A DNA stretch of 64,000 nucleotides from Ruficoccus amylovorans (GTDB taxonomy: Bacteria; Verrucomicrobiota; Verrucomicrobiia; Opitutales; Cerasicoccaceae): the NCBI RefSeq assembly GCF_014230085.1, contig NZ_JACHVB010000043.1, forward strand, positions 1-64,000. The letters are read 5' to 3'. The translations under genes and the position numbers were made by a program. How positions within the stretch are numbered: the first letter of the stretch is position 1; the number at the start of each line of letters is the position of its first letter. Below, in pieces: positions 8,183-18,100 of the stretch. The notes under the pieces are model-generated. The model saw only the letters and a list, made by a program, of their open reading frames with translations, did not search any database and was not told the DNA's origin.

Positions 8183-9607
8183 CTAGAGGATGTCTTCGGG
8201 GATGTACTCGACGGCGGTGCGAAAGAGTTCGGCGATAGGGACGACCTTTTCGGCGAAGCGGCCCACCTGCTTGACGGCGGAGCCGGTTTCCTCCTTCGCC
8301 TTGTCGATAATGGCCTTGATCTTGTCCTCCCCGAGCTTGAGTCGCGAGTCGGCGCCGAGGCGCTCGGCCAGGTCGTTGCGGGAAATCTTTCCGGCCTTGA
8401 GGTCGCGGGCGGTGGCCAGCGCGTGCTCCTTGATCACCTCGTGGGCCTCTTCGCGCCCGACCCCGGCCTTAACCGCTTCCATCAGGACGGCGGTGGTCGA
8501 AAGGAAGGGCAGGTAATGGGCGTTTTCCTTGGCCGTCATTTCCGGGTAAACCTCCATCTGGCGCAGCACGGTGAGGAAGGTCTCCAGCAGCCCGTCGAGC
8601 GCGAAGAACGCGTCCGGCAGGACCACCCGGCGCACGACCGAGCAGGAGACATCGCCCTCGTTCCACTGGTCGCCGCCCAGCTCCGAGGCCATGGTGACGT
8701 GGCCGCGCAGGATGTGGTGGAAGCCGTTGATGCGCTCGCAACTGCGGGAGTTCATCTTGTGCGGCATGGCGGAGGAGCCGGTCTGCCCCGGCGCGAAGCC
8801 CTCCGAGGCCAGTTCGTGCCCGGCCATCAGGCGCAGGGTCTTGGCCAGCGAAGCCGGGCCGCAGGCGAGCTGGTAGAGCGCGCTCACCACGTCGAAGTCC
8901 AGGCTGCGCGGGTAAACCTGCCCCACGCAGTCGAAGGCGGCGGGCAGGCCCAGGTGCTTGCCCACGGCCTGATCGAGTGCGGCGGCCTTGTCGGTGTCGC
9001 CGTCGAAGAGGCGGAGCTGGTCGGTCTGGGTGCCGACAGCGCCCTTGAGCCCGCGGACCGGGTAGCCCTTCATCAGGCTGTCGAGGCGGTTAAAGGCCAG
9101 CAGCAAGTCCTCGCCGAACATGGTCAGGCGCTTGCCGAAAGTGGTCAATTGCGCGGCCACATTGTGAGTGCGCGCGGTGATGGGGAGCTCCTGCGTCTCA
9201 ACCGCCTTGCGGCTCAGGGCGATGAGGGCGGCAGCGACTTTTCCGCGCACCAGTTCCAGCGAACGGTAAACCTGGAGCTGCTCGACGTTTTCAGTTAAGT
9301 CGCGGCTGGTCAGTCCCTTGTGAAGCTGCTGGTGTCCAGCCAGATCGCAAAATTCCTCCAGCCGCGCCTTCACGTCGTGCCGGGTGATCTTTTCGCGCTT
9401 TTTGATCGCTTCGAGGTTCACCTGGTCGCGGACGGCCTCGTAGGCTTCGACCGCGCCGGCGGGCACGCTCAGCCCGAGGTCGGCCTGCGCCTTGAGCACG
9501 GCGATCCAGAACTCGCGCTCCAGCACAATACGGCCGCTGGGCGACCAGATTTTCTTCATCGGCCCGCTGGCGTAACGGTCGGCCAGGACATTGGGAATGC
9601 TCTCCAT
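8183..9607 (-). CDS. purB: Adenylosuccinate lyase
   Basis: A 474-residue enzyme of purine biosynthesis. It splits SAICAR to AICAR plus fumarate and adenylosuccinate to AMP plus fumarate, in the cytoplasm. The fumarase/aspartase superfamily signature is clear at GSSAMPHKMNSRSCERI, with the catalytic serine loop. The conserved TARTHNVAAQ supplies the general-acid histidine, and KGLTSRDLTENVEQ is the substrate-binding segment. The length is normal for the family. The start at MESIPNVLADRY is preferred over an ATG 12 codons upstream because family proteins begin there. The gene ends directly against a hairpin cassette. It appears to be a single-gene unit. Confidence 0.96.
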   Translation of the reverse strand: MESIPNVLADRYASGPMKKIWSPSGRIVLEREFWIAVLKAQADLGLSVPAGAVEAYEAVRDQVNLEAIKKREKITRHDVKARLEEFCDLAGHQQLHKGLTSRDLTENVEQLQVYRSLELVRGKVAAALIALSRKAVETQELPITARTHNVAAQLTTFGKRLTMFGEDLLLAFNRLDSLMKGYPVRGLKGAVGTQTDQLRLFDGDTDKAAALDQAVGKHLGLPAAFDCVGQVYPRSLDFDVVSALYQLACGPASLAKTLRLMAGHELASEGFAPGQTGSSAMPHKMNSRSCERINGFHHILRGHVTMASELGGDQWNEGDVSCSVVRRVVLPDAFFALDGLLETFLTVLRQMEVYPEMTAKENAHYLPFLSTTAVLMEAVKAGVGREEAHEVIKEHALATARDLKAGKISRNDLAERLGADSRLKLGEDKIKAIIDKAKEETGSAVKQVGRFAEKVVPIAELFRTAVEYIPEDIL

Positions 9608-9739
9608 CCCCAACGATAAAAAGGGGATTCGCGCGAATTGCACGGATAATCCTCACCCGGTTTTCGGGCGCGTGCCCGAAGGAGAAAAATCCTGAGACCC
9701 ACTTGCATAAAACCTGCCTTGGGGGCACATTATGGTGCG

Positions 9740-10243
9740 ATGGCAAAACCACGTCCGCAACTGATCCGCGCCCTGCGGGAAACCGCCCGGCAGATCGAGG
9801 AAGGGGCGGATTACCACTGGGCGCACGCGGGCAAATGCAACTGCGGCCACCTCGCCCGGGTAATCACCGGCCTGTCCCCGACCGAGATTTTCCAGCGTGC
9901 GCAAAAGCACGAGCTATCCGAGTGGTCGGAGTACGCCAATGACTACTGCCCGGCCAGCGGGCTGCCCATCGACGACATCATCGAGCACATGATGCAGGCC
10001 GGGCTGGAACGCCGCGACCTGCACCGGCTCGAATACCTCAGCGACGTGCGCATCCTCATGGCCCTGCCCGGCGGCATGCGCTACCTGCGCCGCAACCAGC
10101 CCGCCGACGTGGCGCTCTACCTGCGCACCTGGGCCGGGCTGCTCGAAGCCGAGGCCAAAGCCAAGACCGCCCGCAGCCACGGCCGCTCACGGCCCACGCC
10201 GTGCGATTGCCCCTCCCCGTTTCAGGGGTACTACTTGGCGTAG
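9740..10243 (+). CDS. Conserved hypothetical protein
   Basis: A 167-residue soluble protein without a signal peptide. The N-terminal half has a short cysteine/histidine cluster (HAGKCNCGHLARVITGLSP) and later CPASGLPIDDIIEHM. The C-terminal half is helical and charged (RRDLHRLEYLSDVRIL). It resembles uncharacterised proteins I recall from Verrucomicrobiota and Bacteroidota, but I cannot name a function. The CNCGH motif could bind a metal. The start MAKPRPQL is preferred over an ATG seven codons earlier. It is divergent from purB, with a gap of 132 bp that would hold both promoters. Confidence 0.6.
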   Translation: MAKPRPQLIRALRETARQIEEGADYHWAHAGKCNCGHLARVITGLSPTEIFQRAQKHELSEWSEYANDYCPASGLPIDDIIEHMMQAGLERRDLHRLEYLSDVRILMALPGGMRYLRRNQPADVALYLRTWAGLLEAEAKAKTARSHGRSRPTPCDCPSPFQGYYLA

Positions 10244-10273
10244 CGCACAGTAGCAGCGGTTCGGGGGAGAGGG

Positions 10274-10445
10274 TTTTCACCGCAGAGGCGCAAAGACGCA
10301 GAGGTTTTTCAAGGGGTAAGCCTCGCCGTATTTACTCTATTCGGAGGAGTCTATGCCCCTGCCATCAGCGCCCGCCAACAGCGCCCATTGACCCAAAAAC
10401 TCCCTCTCTCTCCCTCTGCGTCTTTGCGCCTCTGCGGTGAATAAA
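10274..10445. repeat. Inverted-repeat element with dispersed GCAAAGACGCAGAG-type arms
   Basis: Arms of about 30 bp, reading TTTTCACCGCAGAGGCGCAA onward at 10274-10304 and its reverse complement at 10412-10442, enclose about 107 bp with no coding potential. A third copy of the arm lies inside the MITE-like element at 35710-35740. This is the content of the gap between the hypothetical gene and the EEP gene. Confidence 0.8.
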
Positions 10446-10502
10446 AAAACGACCCCCCCCAAGCGCACACTCCGCCGCACCGTCAACCCACGATCCCCGC
10501 GC

Positions 10503-11465
10503 TCACGGCTCGAACTGAAAAGTCATCACGATCGGGTAGTGGTCTGAGCCCAGTTCGGGGCCGGTCCATTCGGCCACCGGGCGGATCTGCGCCGAGACGA
10601 AAAACTGGTCGATCTGCGTCCAGATGAGCGGCATCCCGGCGGGCCAGGTCCGGCGCGGCAGCCAGCGCACATTGGGCGAGCGCAGGCCGCTTTCCCGCTC
10701 GAATTTCTGGAAAAACGGCGACCACGGGGAGCAATTCATGTCCCCCAACGCGATGACGGCACCGGTTTGCGAGGCGCAGAGCTTGGCCAGGTCGCCCAGT
10801 GCGTGGTTGCGCCAGCCCCAGGCGTCCTTGCTGTCGGGAGCGGGCGGGTGCATCACCACCAGCGTCACCGTCCCCTCCGGCAGTTCCACCCGCGCGGGCA
10901 CTGTCCCCACGCCGCCCCAGGCGAATTTCTCGTCGACCACCGGGTAGCGGCTGTAAATAACCGCCCCCAGCCCGCTGCGGCCCATGCTGCGACGCTTTTT
11001 CTGCGGGTAGAGCCGGTCCAGCTCGTTGTAAAGCGGCAGCATCGAGTCCGTCGCCTCGACCATGACAAAGATGTCGGGGTCTTCCTGTTTCACCCACTCC
11101 ACGATCCGGTCGAAGTCCCGGTTCTGCGTGTGGATGTTGAACGACGCGGCCTTATAGACCGAGCGCCCCGGCGCGGCCCCGCCCTTGGGAATCCTAAAAA
11201 CCTCCACCCCGTTCCAACCGAGGAAGACCAGCGTCAGCACCAGCAGGACGGGGCGGCGCGTGACCAGTAAAAACAGCCCCAGCAGCCCGAGCCCGGCGAA
11301 GTACTCCATCCGGAAATGGCTCAGCCCGTCGAGCCGCCAGTCCTTCTGCGCCCAGAGCGGGGCCACCGTCGCCGCCGCCAGCAACACCAGCAGCACAAAG
11401 CAAAAGACCGTGACGAGCGTGCGCACGGAGAGCAGTCCGGGGGAATGATGAGAGGCCCTGTCCAT
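10503..11465 (-). CDS. Endonuclease/exonuclease/phosphatase-family membrane-anchored protein
   Basis: A 320-residue protein with three hydrophobic segments in the first 90 residues, followed by an EEP (PF03372) domain. Visible signature blocks are ASFNIHTQNRDFDR, DPDIFVMVEATD with the metal-binding Glu, GLGAVIYSRYP, LVVMHPPAP with the catalytic His, ALGDMNCSPWSPFF (Asp/Asn pair), and the terminal GSDHYPIVMTF with the catalytic Asp-His pair. All catalytic residues are present, so it should be an active Mg-dependent phosphodiesterase or phosphatase acting at the outer face of the cytoplasmic membrane. The substrate is unknown. Confidence 0.85.
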   Translation of the reverse strand: MDRASHHSPGLLSVRTLVTVFCFVLLVLLAAATVAPLWAQKDWRLDGLSHFRMEYFAGLGLLGLFLLVTRRPVLLVLTLVFLGWNGVEVFRIPKGGAAPGRSVYKAASFNIHTQNRDFDRIVEWVKQEDPDIFVMVEATDSMLPLYNELDRLYPQKKRRSMGRSGLGAVIYSRYPVVDEKFAWGGVGTVPARVELPEGTVTLVVMHPPAPDSKDAWGWRNHALGDLAKLCASQTGAVIALGDMNCSPWSPFFQKFERESGLRSPNVRWLPRRTWPAGMPLIWTQIDQFFVSAQIRPVAEWTGPELGSDHYPIVMTFQFEP

Positions 11466-11602
11466 ACCTGAAAAAAGTGTCGCCTGAACTGCCTCGGAGG
11501 ACGGGCGCGAACCGACGAATCCAAACTACTTTGGCGGACTCGGACGAGGTTTCAAGGCAGGAAAGGGTTGTCTTGCGCCGGGGAGGCGTTTTCATCGGCG
11601 GC

Positions 11603-12013
11603 ATGGTCCAGCTCACCGCTTCCTACGAAGGCGACCTGCACTGCACGGTCACCCACGGCCCCTCGGGCCAAACGCTCGCCACCGACGCGCCGGTGGACAA
11701 CCAGGGACGGGGCGAGACGTTTTCGCCCACCGACCTGTGCGCTTCCGCTCTGGCCACCTGCGTGGCCACCATCATGGGCATCAAGGCCCGCTCGCTCGGC
11801 CTCGACCTCAAGGGCATGACCCTGACGGTGGAAAAACACATGTCCTCCAACAGCCCGCGCCGCATCGCCGCCCTGCCGCTGACGATCGACGTTCCCACGC
11901 CGACCACCCCCGAGCAACGCGCCGCCCTCGAACGCGCCGCCTACGGCTGCCCCGTCCACAACAGCCTTCACCCCGACATCGAAAAACCCATCACTTTCAC
12001 CTGGCAGGACTAG
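11603..12013 (+). CDS. OsmC/Ohr-family protein
   Basis: A 136-residue protein of the OsmC superfamily, usually thiol-dependent peroxidases that reduce organic hydroperoxides. The family arrangement is intact: an N-terminal beta region (GQTLATDAP), FSPTDLCASALATCVATIMG on the central helix with candidate catalytic cysteines, then a C-terminal GCPVHNSLHPDI. The subtype is closest to YhfA-like OsmC proteins, not to Ohr. The start at MVQLTASYEG matches family length; a longer in-frame extension to 11477 has no family resemblance. A GC-rich hairpin follows the gene. Confidence 0.85.
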   Translation: MVQLTASYEGDLHCTVTHGPSGQTLATDAPVDNQGRGETFSPTDLCASALATCVATIMGIKARSLGLDLKGMTLTVEKHMSSNSPRRIAALPLTIDVPTPTTPEQRAALERAAYGCPVHNSLHPDIEKPITFTWQD

Positions 12014-12024
12014 TCCTGCACCTG

Positions 12025-12065
12025 TGATCCTCCGGATCACTGACACCCGCGCCAACGCGCGGGTG
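12025..12065. terminator. Two hairpins after the OsmC gene
   Basis: GTGATCCTCCGGATCAC (starting at 12025) and ACACCCGCGCCAACGCGCGGGTGT (about 12042-12065) follow the OsmC stop codon. There is no T-run, so this is a tentative terminator. The remaining bases to 12239 hold nothing I recognise. Confidence 0.45.
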
Positions 12066-12239
12066 TGGCCTCCCCCCAGAGCCTGTTTTGAAATATCCTT
12101 GGGCCCCGTTGTCCGCGTCAATTTCAATGCATTGCTCTTCAACACGATGCAAAGGCATCGAAAGTGCAGGGTCCGGTTGGACCAGCAATCCACCAGCTTC
12201 AGGGTCCGGGGGCGCACAACCTCCGGTTAAGCAATCTCC

Positions 12240-15116
12240 ATGACCACCGTTCGCCATCTGACCTGTTCCCGCCCCGGCGCCGCCTGGGAGGAGGCCGCGC
12301 GTCCGTGGTTCGAGCTGTTAGGGAAGACCGCCTGGCAGGCGGAGAGGCCCGTGGCCGCGCTGGTGCCGGACGGGGTGGCCGCCTCTGTCCTCAAGCGCCA
12401 ACTGGCCGAGGCCGGGGTGCCGCTGGTCGGGATCGACATCTTTACTCCCGGTCGTCTGCGCCACCGGTTGACCGCCAGCACCGAGCAGGACAAGCCCGTC
12501 GCCGTGCGCGAGGAGCTGATCCTTTTCCTCCGGCTGGCCGCCCGCAGCCTGCCCGACAACGTCTTCGCCCGCGCCGTGTTGGCCGACCCGCAGCCCTTTT
12601 TGCGCGACTTCGACGCGCTCGACGCCGCCGGGTGGACCGACAACGTCTTCCGCTTCGAACCCGCCAACGAGCTTTTAGCCGCACTGCGCCACCAACTCGA
12701 CCAGGCCGGGATGCAGACCGCCAACGCCGCCGCCCGCCCGCAGGATCGCCCCGAACCGGTTTTTTCCCACCTGCTCGTGCTGGGCTTCGGACCGGGGCAA
12801 ATGGGGCACTTTTTTCTTCTCCGGTCCGCTCTCGCAGCCAGTGAAGCGGCCACCGTGGTCTTCAGCCAGCCCATCTCGGACTCGCCGCTGGACTTCGCCT
12901 TCACCGAGGTCTGGGAGAGCATCCTCGGGCCAACCGCCCCCGCCCCCGGCATGATGGAGTTCCCGCCCGCTGAAGGCCCGGAGGCGGACTTCCTGCTCGC
13001 CCCCGATCCCTGCGTGGAGGCGCAACTTATCACCGACCAGGCCGAGCGTTGGCTGGCCGATTCCGACGCCCCGCGCATCGGGATCGTCTTCCCGCACGGC
13101 GGGCTTTCCCTGCTGCGCGAAACCGCCCTCGCCCTCGAAGCCGCCCGCCTCCCCCACTACGACGCCGGAGGCCACGCCGCTGCCCGGCCCGCCGGCTTCC
13201 AACTGCTGGAAGCCTGGCGCGCCATGCAGGAGAGCCAGCGCCTGCCCGAGGCGGTGGACTTCATCAACGCCCTGCGCGCCCACCGCGAACTCGCCCCCGA
13301 ACCAGCCGAGAAGCTTTTAAAAGCCCTGCGCGAAACCTTCTCCGAGGCCATGACCGACGACCTCGCCGTACTCCGGGCCGCCGGTTCACACCGCCCGGAG
13401 GCAGCTGACTTTTTCACCCAATGGCCCACCCTGCCCGCGCAGGCAACTCTGAGCGGGTTCACCGAGGCCGCGCGGCCCGTGCTGGAACGTTTCGCCTGGC
13501 CCGAGCGCCTGGACTTCCTCACCGACCGCGTCGCCCTGCTGGCTCCCCGCATCGGCGAGGAGCTTGACCGCGCCGCCTTCCTCGGCTGGCTGGCCAAGAT
13601 GGTGGACCGCCCGGGCCGCGCCCGCAGCGAGACCGGACGCCACCCTCTGGCCCGTGTCGCGCTTGTCACCGTGCAGGAAGCCCTCACCGGCGACTGGACG
13701 CACCTGATTTTTGCCGGGCTCAACGGACGGCAATGGGAGCCGCCCATCTCCGCCTCCGGCCTGCTGGACGAAAGCCTCATCCGCCATCTCAACGAACGGG
13801 CCGGGTACAGCGTCGAGGGCGCGGCTGACTTCGACGGCGAACACGGACGACTCCTCGCCCCCGCCGAGCAGGCCGCACTGCTGGAGTCGGCCTTCTGGCA
13901 CCTGTTTTCCCAGACCGGAGCCGTCATCGCCTGCACCGCCTCGCGCCGGGAAAACCCCGCCGCTACCCGCGCCAGCCCCCTGAACGACCTATTCCTCAAA
14001 GCCTGGCACCTCACCCACGGCGACCTCCCCGACGAGGCCGCCTGCGACCGACTCGAAGCCGCCAGCCGCGCCCGCCTGCCCGCGCCCGAGACCGACCGGG
14101 ACTTCGACGGGCGGGCCGGGTTCATCGGCGTACACCAGAACCGCCGCAATGCCGCCCTCCCCTTTGACGGGTACTTTTTCGGCTTCGATGTGCCCCCGCC
14201 CGGCGGGCTGGATTTTTCCTTTTCCCAATGGGAGGAGGCTTTCAAAAACCCCGGCTACACCTGGATCAAACAGGCTATCCGGGCCGACATCGCCTGGCAA
14301 CCGGAGGCCGAGCGTTCGCTGGCGCAGGCGGTCGGGCTCTGGGTCCACGACTGGGTCAGCCCGCTGGCCAACGACGGCCACTGGCTCCCCCTACCCGAAC
14401 GCACCCTGTGGCCCAAGATCGCCCGCGACAAGGCCGCCCGGGTCGAAAACCGCCTCGCCGCCGCCTACGAAGCCGCCGGTCGTCGCCTGCCCGACTGGTG
14501 GAGCGAGTCCCATGCGGGAGCGCTTCTCATGGCCGAGTCCCTCATCGGGGCCGTGCTCGACACCGCCCTCGACGCCCTCCCCCGCGGGCAGATGGCCAGC
14601 GAGTTCACGCTCCCCGAGGGAGAACTGGAACTTTACCCCGGCGGGGCGCGGCTGCGCATGCGCGGGCGCATCGACCTGATCCTTCACGACGGTGCCGACC
14701 CCGACAACACACCCGGCCCGGCCTGGCTGGTGGACTTTAAAACCAGCGCCAGCCGCAAGCCCCTGACCACTAAGCGCTTCGCCGAGGGCGACGGACTCCA
14801 GCTCGGGCTTTACGCCTTGGCCCTGCGCCAACTGGGCTTCTCGCCCGTCACCCTGAGCCTGCTCATGCCCGGCGGCGCGTTAAAAGCCCAGCTCACCGAC
14901 ACCGACGTGCGCGAGCAGACCGCGCTGCTCGGGGCCGTCTCGGCCATCCATACCACCGGCACACTCGGGCACTGGGGGGCGTTCCGCGACCGCTTTACCT
15001 TCAGCGGCCATTACCCGCTGGCCACGCTCGTGATCGGCCCGGCCACACTCAAAGGCAAGTGGCTGCTCACCCACCCCGGGCTCGACCCCGACAACAACGA
15101 GGAGGCCGACGCATGA
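12240..15116 (+). CDS. addB: AddB/RexB-like PD-(D/E)XK nuclease and inactive-helicase subunit
   Basis: A 958-residue subunit of an AddAB-type double-strand-break resection enzyme. The N-terminal half is the degenerate, nonhelicase part. The C-terminal nuclease is evident from LRMRGRIDLILHD (metal-binding Asp), WLVDFKTSASRK (D-x-K) and GLQLGLYALALRQLG. Unlike characterised AddB proteins, I see no cysteines in the nuclease region to hold the usual 4Fe-4S cluster. The stop codon overlaps the addA start by four bases (ATGA), which implies coupled translation. The symbol is given by context and domain layout; family pipelines may call it only a PD-(D/E)XK nuclease family protein. Confidence 0.8.
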   Translation: MTTVRHLTCSRPGAAWEEAARPWFELLGKTAWQAERPVAALVPDGVAASVLKRQLAEAGVPLVGIDIFTPGRLRHRLTASTEQDKPVAVREELILFLRLAARSLPDNVFARAVLADPQPFLRDFDALDAAGWTDNVFRFEPANELLAALRHQLDQAGMQTANAAARPQDRPEPVFSHLLVLGFGPGQMGHFFLLRSALAASEAATVVFSQPISDSPLDFAFTEVWESILGPTAPAPGMMEFPPAEGPEADFLLAPDPCVEAQLITDQAERWLADSDAPRIGIVFPHGGLSLLRETALALEAARLPHYDAGGHAAARPAGFQLLEAWRAMQESQRLPEAVDFINALRAHRELAPEPAEKLLKALRETFSEAMTDDLAVLRAAGSHRPEAADFFTQWPTLPAQATLSGFTEAARPVLERFAWPERLDFLTDRVALLAPRIGEELDRAAFLGWLAKMVDRPGRARSETGRHPLARVALVTVQEALTGDWTHLIFAGLNGRQWEPPISASGLLDESLIRHLNERAGYSVEGAADFDGEHGRLLAPAEQAALLESAFWHLFSQTGAVIACTASRRENPAATRASPLNDLFLKAWHLTHGDLPDEAACDRLEAASRARLPAPETDRDFDGRAGFIGVHQNRRNAALPFDGYFFGFDVPPPGGLDFSFSQWEEAFKNPGYTWIKQAIRADIAWQPEAERSLAQAVGLWVHDWVSPLANDGHWLPLPERTLWPKIARDKAARVENRLAAAYEAAGRRLPDWWSESHAGALLMAESLIGAVLDTALDALPRGQMASEFTLPEGELELYPGGARLRMRGRIDLILHDGADPDNTPGPAWLVDFKTSASRKPLTTKRFAEGDGLQLGLYALALRQLGFSPVTLSLLMPGGALKAQLTDTDVREQTALLGAVSAIHTTGTLGHWGAFRDRFTFSGHYPLATLVIGPATLKGKWLLTHPGLDPDNNEEADA

Positions 15117-18100
15117 GCAACGCCTTCCCCCCCCTCCCCGATCAGGCCGACCGCGACCAGTTCCTCAACGAGACGGAAAAAAACTTCTCCGTCATCGCCC
15201 CGGCGGGTGTGGGCAAGACCACCTCCATCGTCGGACGCATTGCCCGGATCGGCCTAGGCGACGCCAACCGCGCCGAGCCGCTGCTCCCGCACCTGGCCGT
15301 CGTCACCTACACAAACAAGGCGGCGGAGGAACTTCAGGAGCGCGCCCGCCGCAAGCTCCTCGAACACGCCGCTGGCAACGAGCACCTGCTGAAACTTTTC
15401 GGACGGGCCTTTTTCGGGACCATTCACAGCTTTTGCCTGGAGTTGCTGCGCCGTCACGGCCACCACCTCGGCCTGCCCCCCGCGCTCGAACTGGTCGAGG
15501 ACGAGGAAGCTCTCTGGCTGCGTTTTCTGCGTTCGCAGGACCGCCTGAGCGAACTGATCCCCGAACCGCTCCGGGGTGACTTCTTAAAAATCGCCCCGCT
15601 GGGAAAAATGCTCGAACTGGCCCGCAAGCTGCCCGGCGACACTTTTCCCGAGCCCGGTCCCCTGCCCTCTCCCGACGCCGCCGAAGTCCTTAGCTGGGAA
15701 GCCAAAGGCCGCTCCGCCGCGACCATCACCCGCTCGCAACAGACCCTGCGCGACTGGCTCGACGCCCTGGCCGATCCCGCCGCACGCGGACTCGGCCTGC
15801 CCGAGCCCGCGACCACGGCCAAAGAATTTGTCGCCGCCTGGAGCAACGCCCTCCAACCCGTACAGGACTGGCTCGCCGAGACCGGGCTGGGCTTCGCCTC
15901 CGCCGTGGCGCGGCGCTACCGCGCCTTCCGACTGGAGGCCGGGCAGCTCACCTACGACGACATGATTTTTCTCGCGGACCAGTTGCTCGCCCAACCGCAG
16001 GCGCTGGCCGAAATCCGCGCCCACCGTTGGCGGGTCATCCTCGACGAGGCTCAGGACACCGACCCGGTGCAGTTCCGCGTGCTCACCGCTGTCGCCCGTG
16101 AGCGCGGCGCCCCCGCCGACTGGCCCGGCTTCGGTGAACCGCCCCCCGGTGGGCACTTCTGCATGGTGGGCGACCCGCAGCAGTCCATTTACAGCGACCG
16201 CGCCGACCTGAAAACCTATCTCGCGCTGCACGCGGCGCTCTCAAGCGCTCCCGACGGCGGCGAGCTGACCTTCCGCGTGACCATGCGCTGTGACCACGCC
16301 GTGGTGGCGGCGGTCAATACTGCCTTTCCCGCCGTGCTCGACGGCTCCGGCGGGCAGGTCAACCTCGTACCGCTGGAGGCCCGGCCCGGCGTCCTCCCCG
16401 GCCACGTGGAACGGCTCACCCTGCGCCCCGAGGCCGAGAGCAAACGCAAGCGCGATCGGCTTGACGCCGAGGCCGAAGCCCTCGCCCGCTGGCTCAAGGC
16501 CCGCGGCCCGGCCGAACTCGGCGCGCACGGCTGGGGCGAAGTCGCCCTGCTGTGCCCCCGGCGCGACGGGCTGGAGGCGCTCGCCTTCCAACTCGAACGC
16601 ATCGGCCTGCCCGTCCAGAACCACTCCCGCCTCGACCTCCTCGGCGACGACCCGGCCTTCGCCTGGACCGCCGGGCTCATGCAGGTCATGGCCAGCCCGG
16701 GTGACAGCTTTGAACTCTTCGGCGTGCTGCGGGAGGTTTTCGCTGTGGCCGACGGAGAAATGGCCGCACTCGTCCAGTCCGCCCGCCAGGCTGGCCAACC
16801 CTCCCCGCTCAGCCTGGAGACGCGCCCGGATGCCGTCCCCGGCCTTTGCGGGGAAACGCTGGCCCTGCTCCACGCTGCCCGCCGCAAGTGTATCCATCTT
16901 CCACTACGTGAGGCGCTGGAGCACCTGCTCGCCGTCACCGCGCTGCCCGCTCGGCTGGCCTGCCTGCCCGGCGCTTCCCCGGAGCGGACAGCCCGCACGC
17001 TCGACGCCCTGCGTGTCGAAGCAGACGCCGCTGAGGCCCGGGGCGGCACGCTGGCCGACTTTGCCAAAACATTGCGCCGCCGCTACACCGAGGCCCCCGG
17101 CGAGGCTCCCGCCGCCCCCGACCGCATCCAGCTTTTGACCTGCCACAAGTCCAAGGGGCTGGAATGGCCCGTGGTCATCCTTCCGCTGTTTTTCTCCCCC
17201 ATCACCGAGGCGAACGCGAACTACCCGCAACTGCTGGGCGGTCCCGGCGAGCGTCCCGTGCTGGCTGTATCCAAAAACCATGACAAATCCACCGCCAAGG
17301 CCGCGCTGGCCCGCCGCAACGCGCAGACCTATGAGCGGCTGCTCTACGTCAGCGCCACCCGTGCCCGGCACAGCCTGATCGTGGTCGAGGACGAATCGCT
17401 TTTCGACCGCCCGGAGGGCTCCTTTGCCGGGGGGCTGCGCGTGCTCGCCAACGACGGCAACCGCTCCTGGTGGGACGGGCTCCCGGCCTTCGCGCCCAAG
17501 TCCGAGCTTTTCCCCGCCCGCCACGCGCCCGGCGAAACGGATGGCCCCGAGACGACTCCCACTTCGCTCGCGGAGGACACCGCCACAGAACGCACTCGCC
17601 GCGCCCAACTCGCCCGCGAGCACGCCGGGGACTTCGCCGAGCGCGTGCTGCCCAGTTCGCTGGCGCGGCATGAGGGCTTCGAGGGGCATCACCGCGACGA
17701 ACGCGACCTCGAGGCCGAACCGCTTTTCCCTGAGCTGGCCGCCGCTGCCGCCGCCAAAAAAGGGGCCGACTACGGCAACTGGTGGCACCTGACGATGGAA
17801 ACCCTCCCCTGGGCCGCCGGTCCCGACGCCTGGCGCGAACACGCCGAAGCCCGCCTCGCTCACTGCACGGATCGCCCGCGCGGGCAGGACGAGTTGGACC
17901 GTTTTTTCCGCTCCGAGGCCGCCCAACGCCTGTCCGCTCCCGGCCTGCTGGTCCGCGCCGAAGTGCCGGTCTTCTGGCCCGAGGACACGGGCCGCGTTTA
18001 CGACGGCACCATCGACCTGGCCGCACGCACCGACACCGGCTGGCTCGTGATCGACTGGAAAACCGACCGCCTTTCCTCCGGCGGGCTTGACGCCCTCGCC

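Noticed and set aside
16395-16415. GGCCACGTGGAAC in addA as a parS site
   Set aside because: The left arm lacks the paired TTC, so the palindrome is only partial. Treated as chance.
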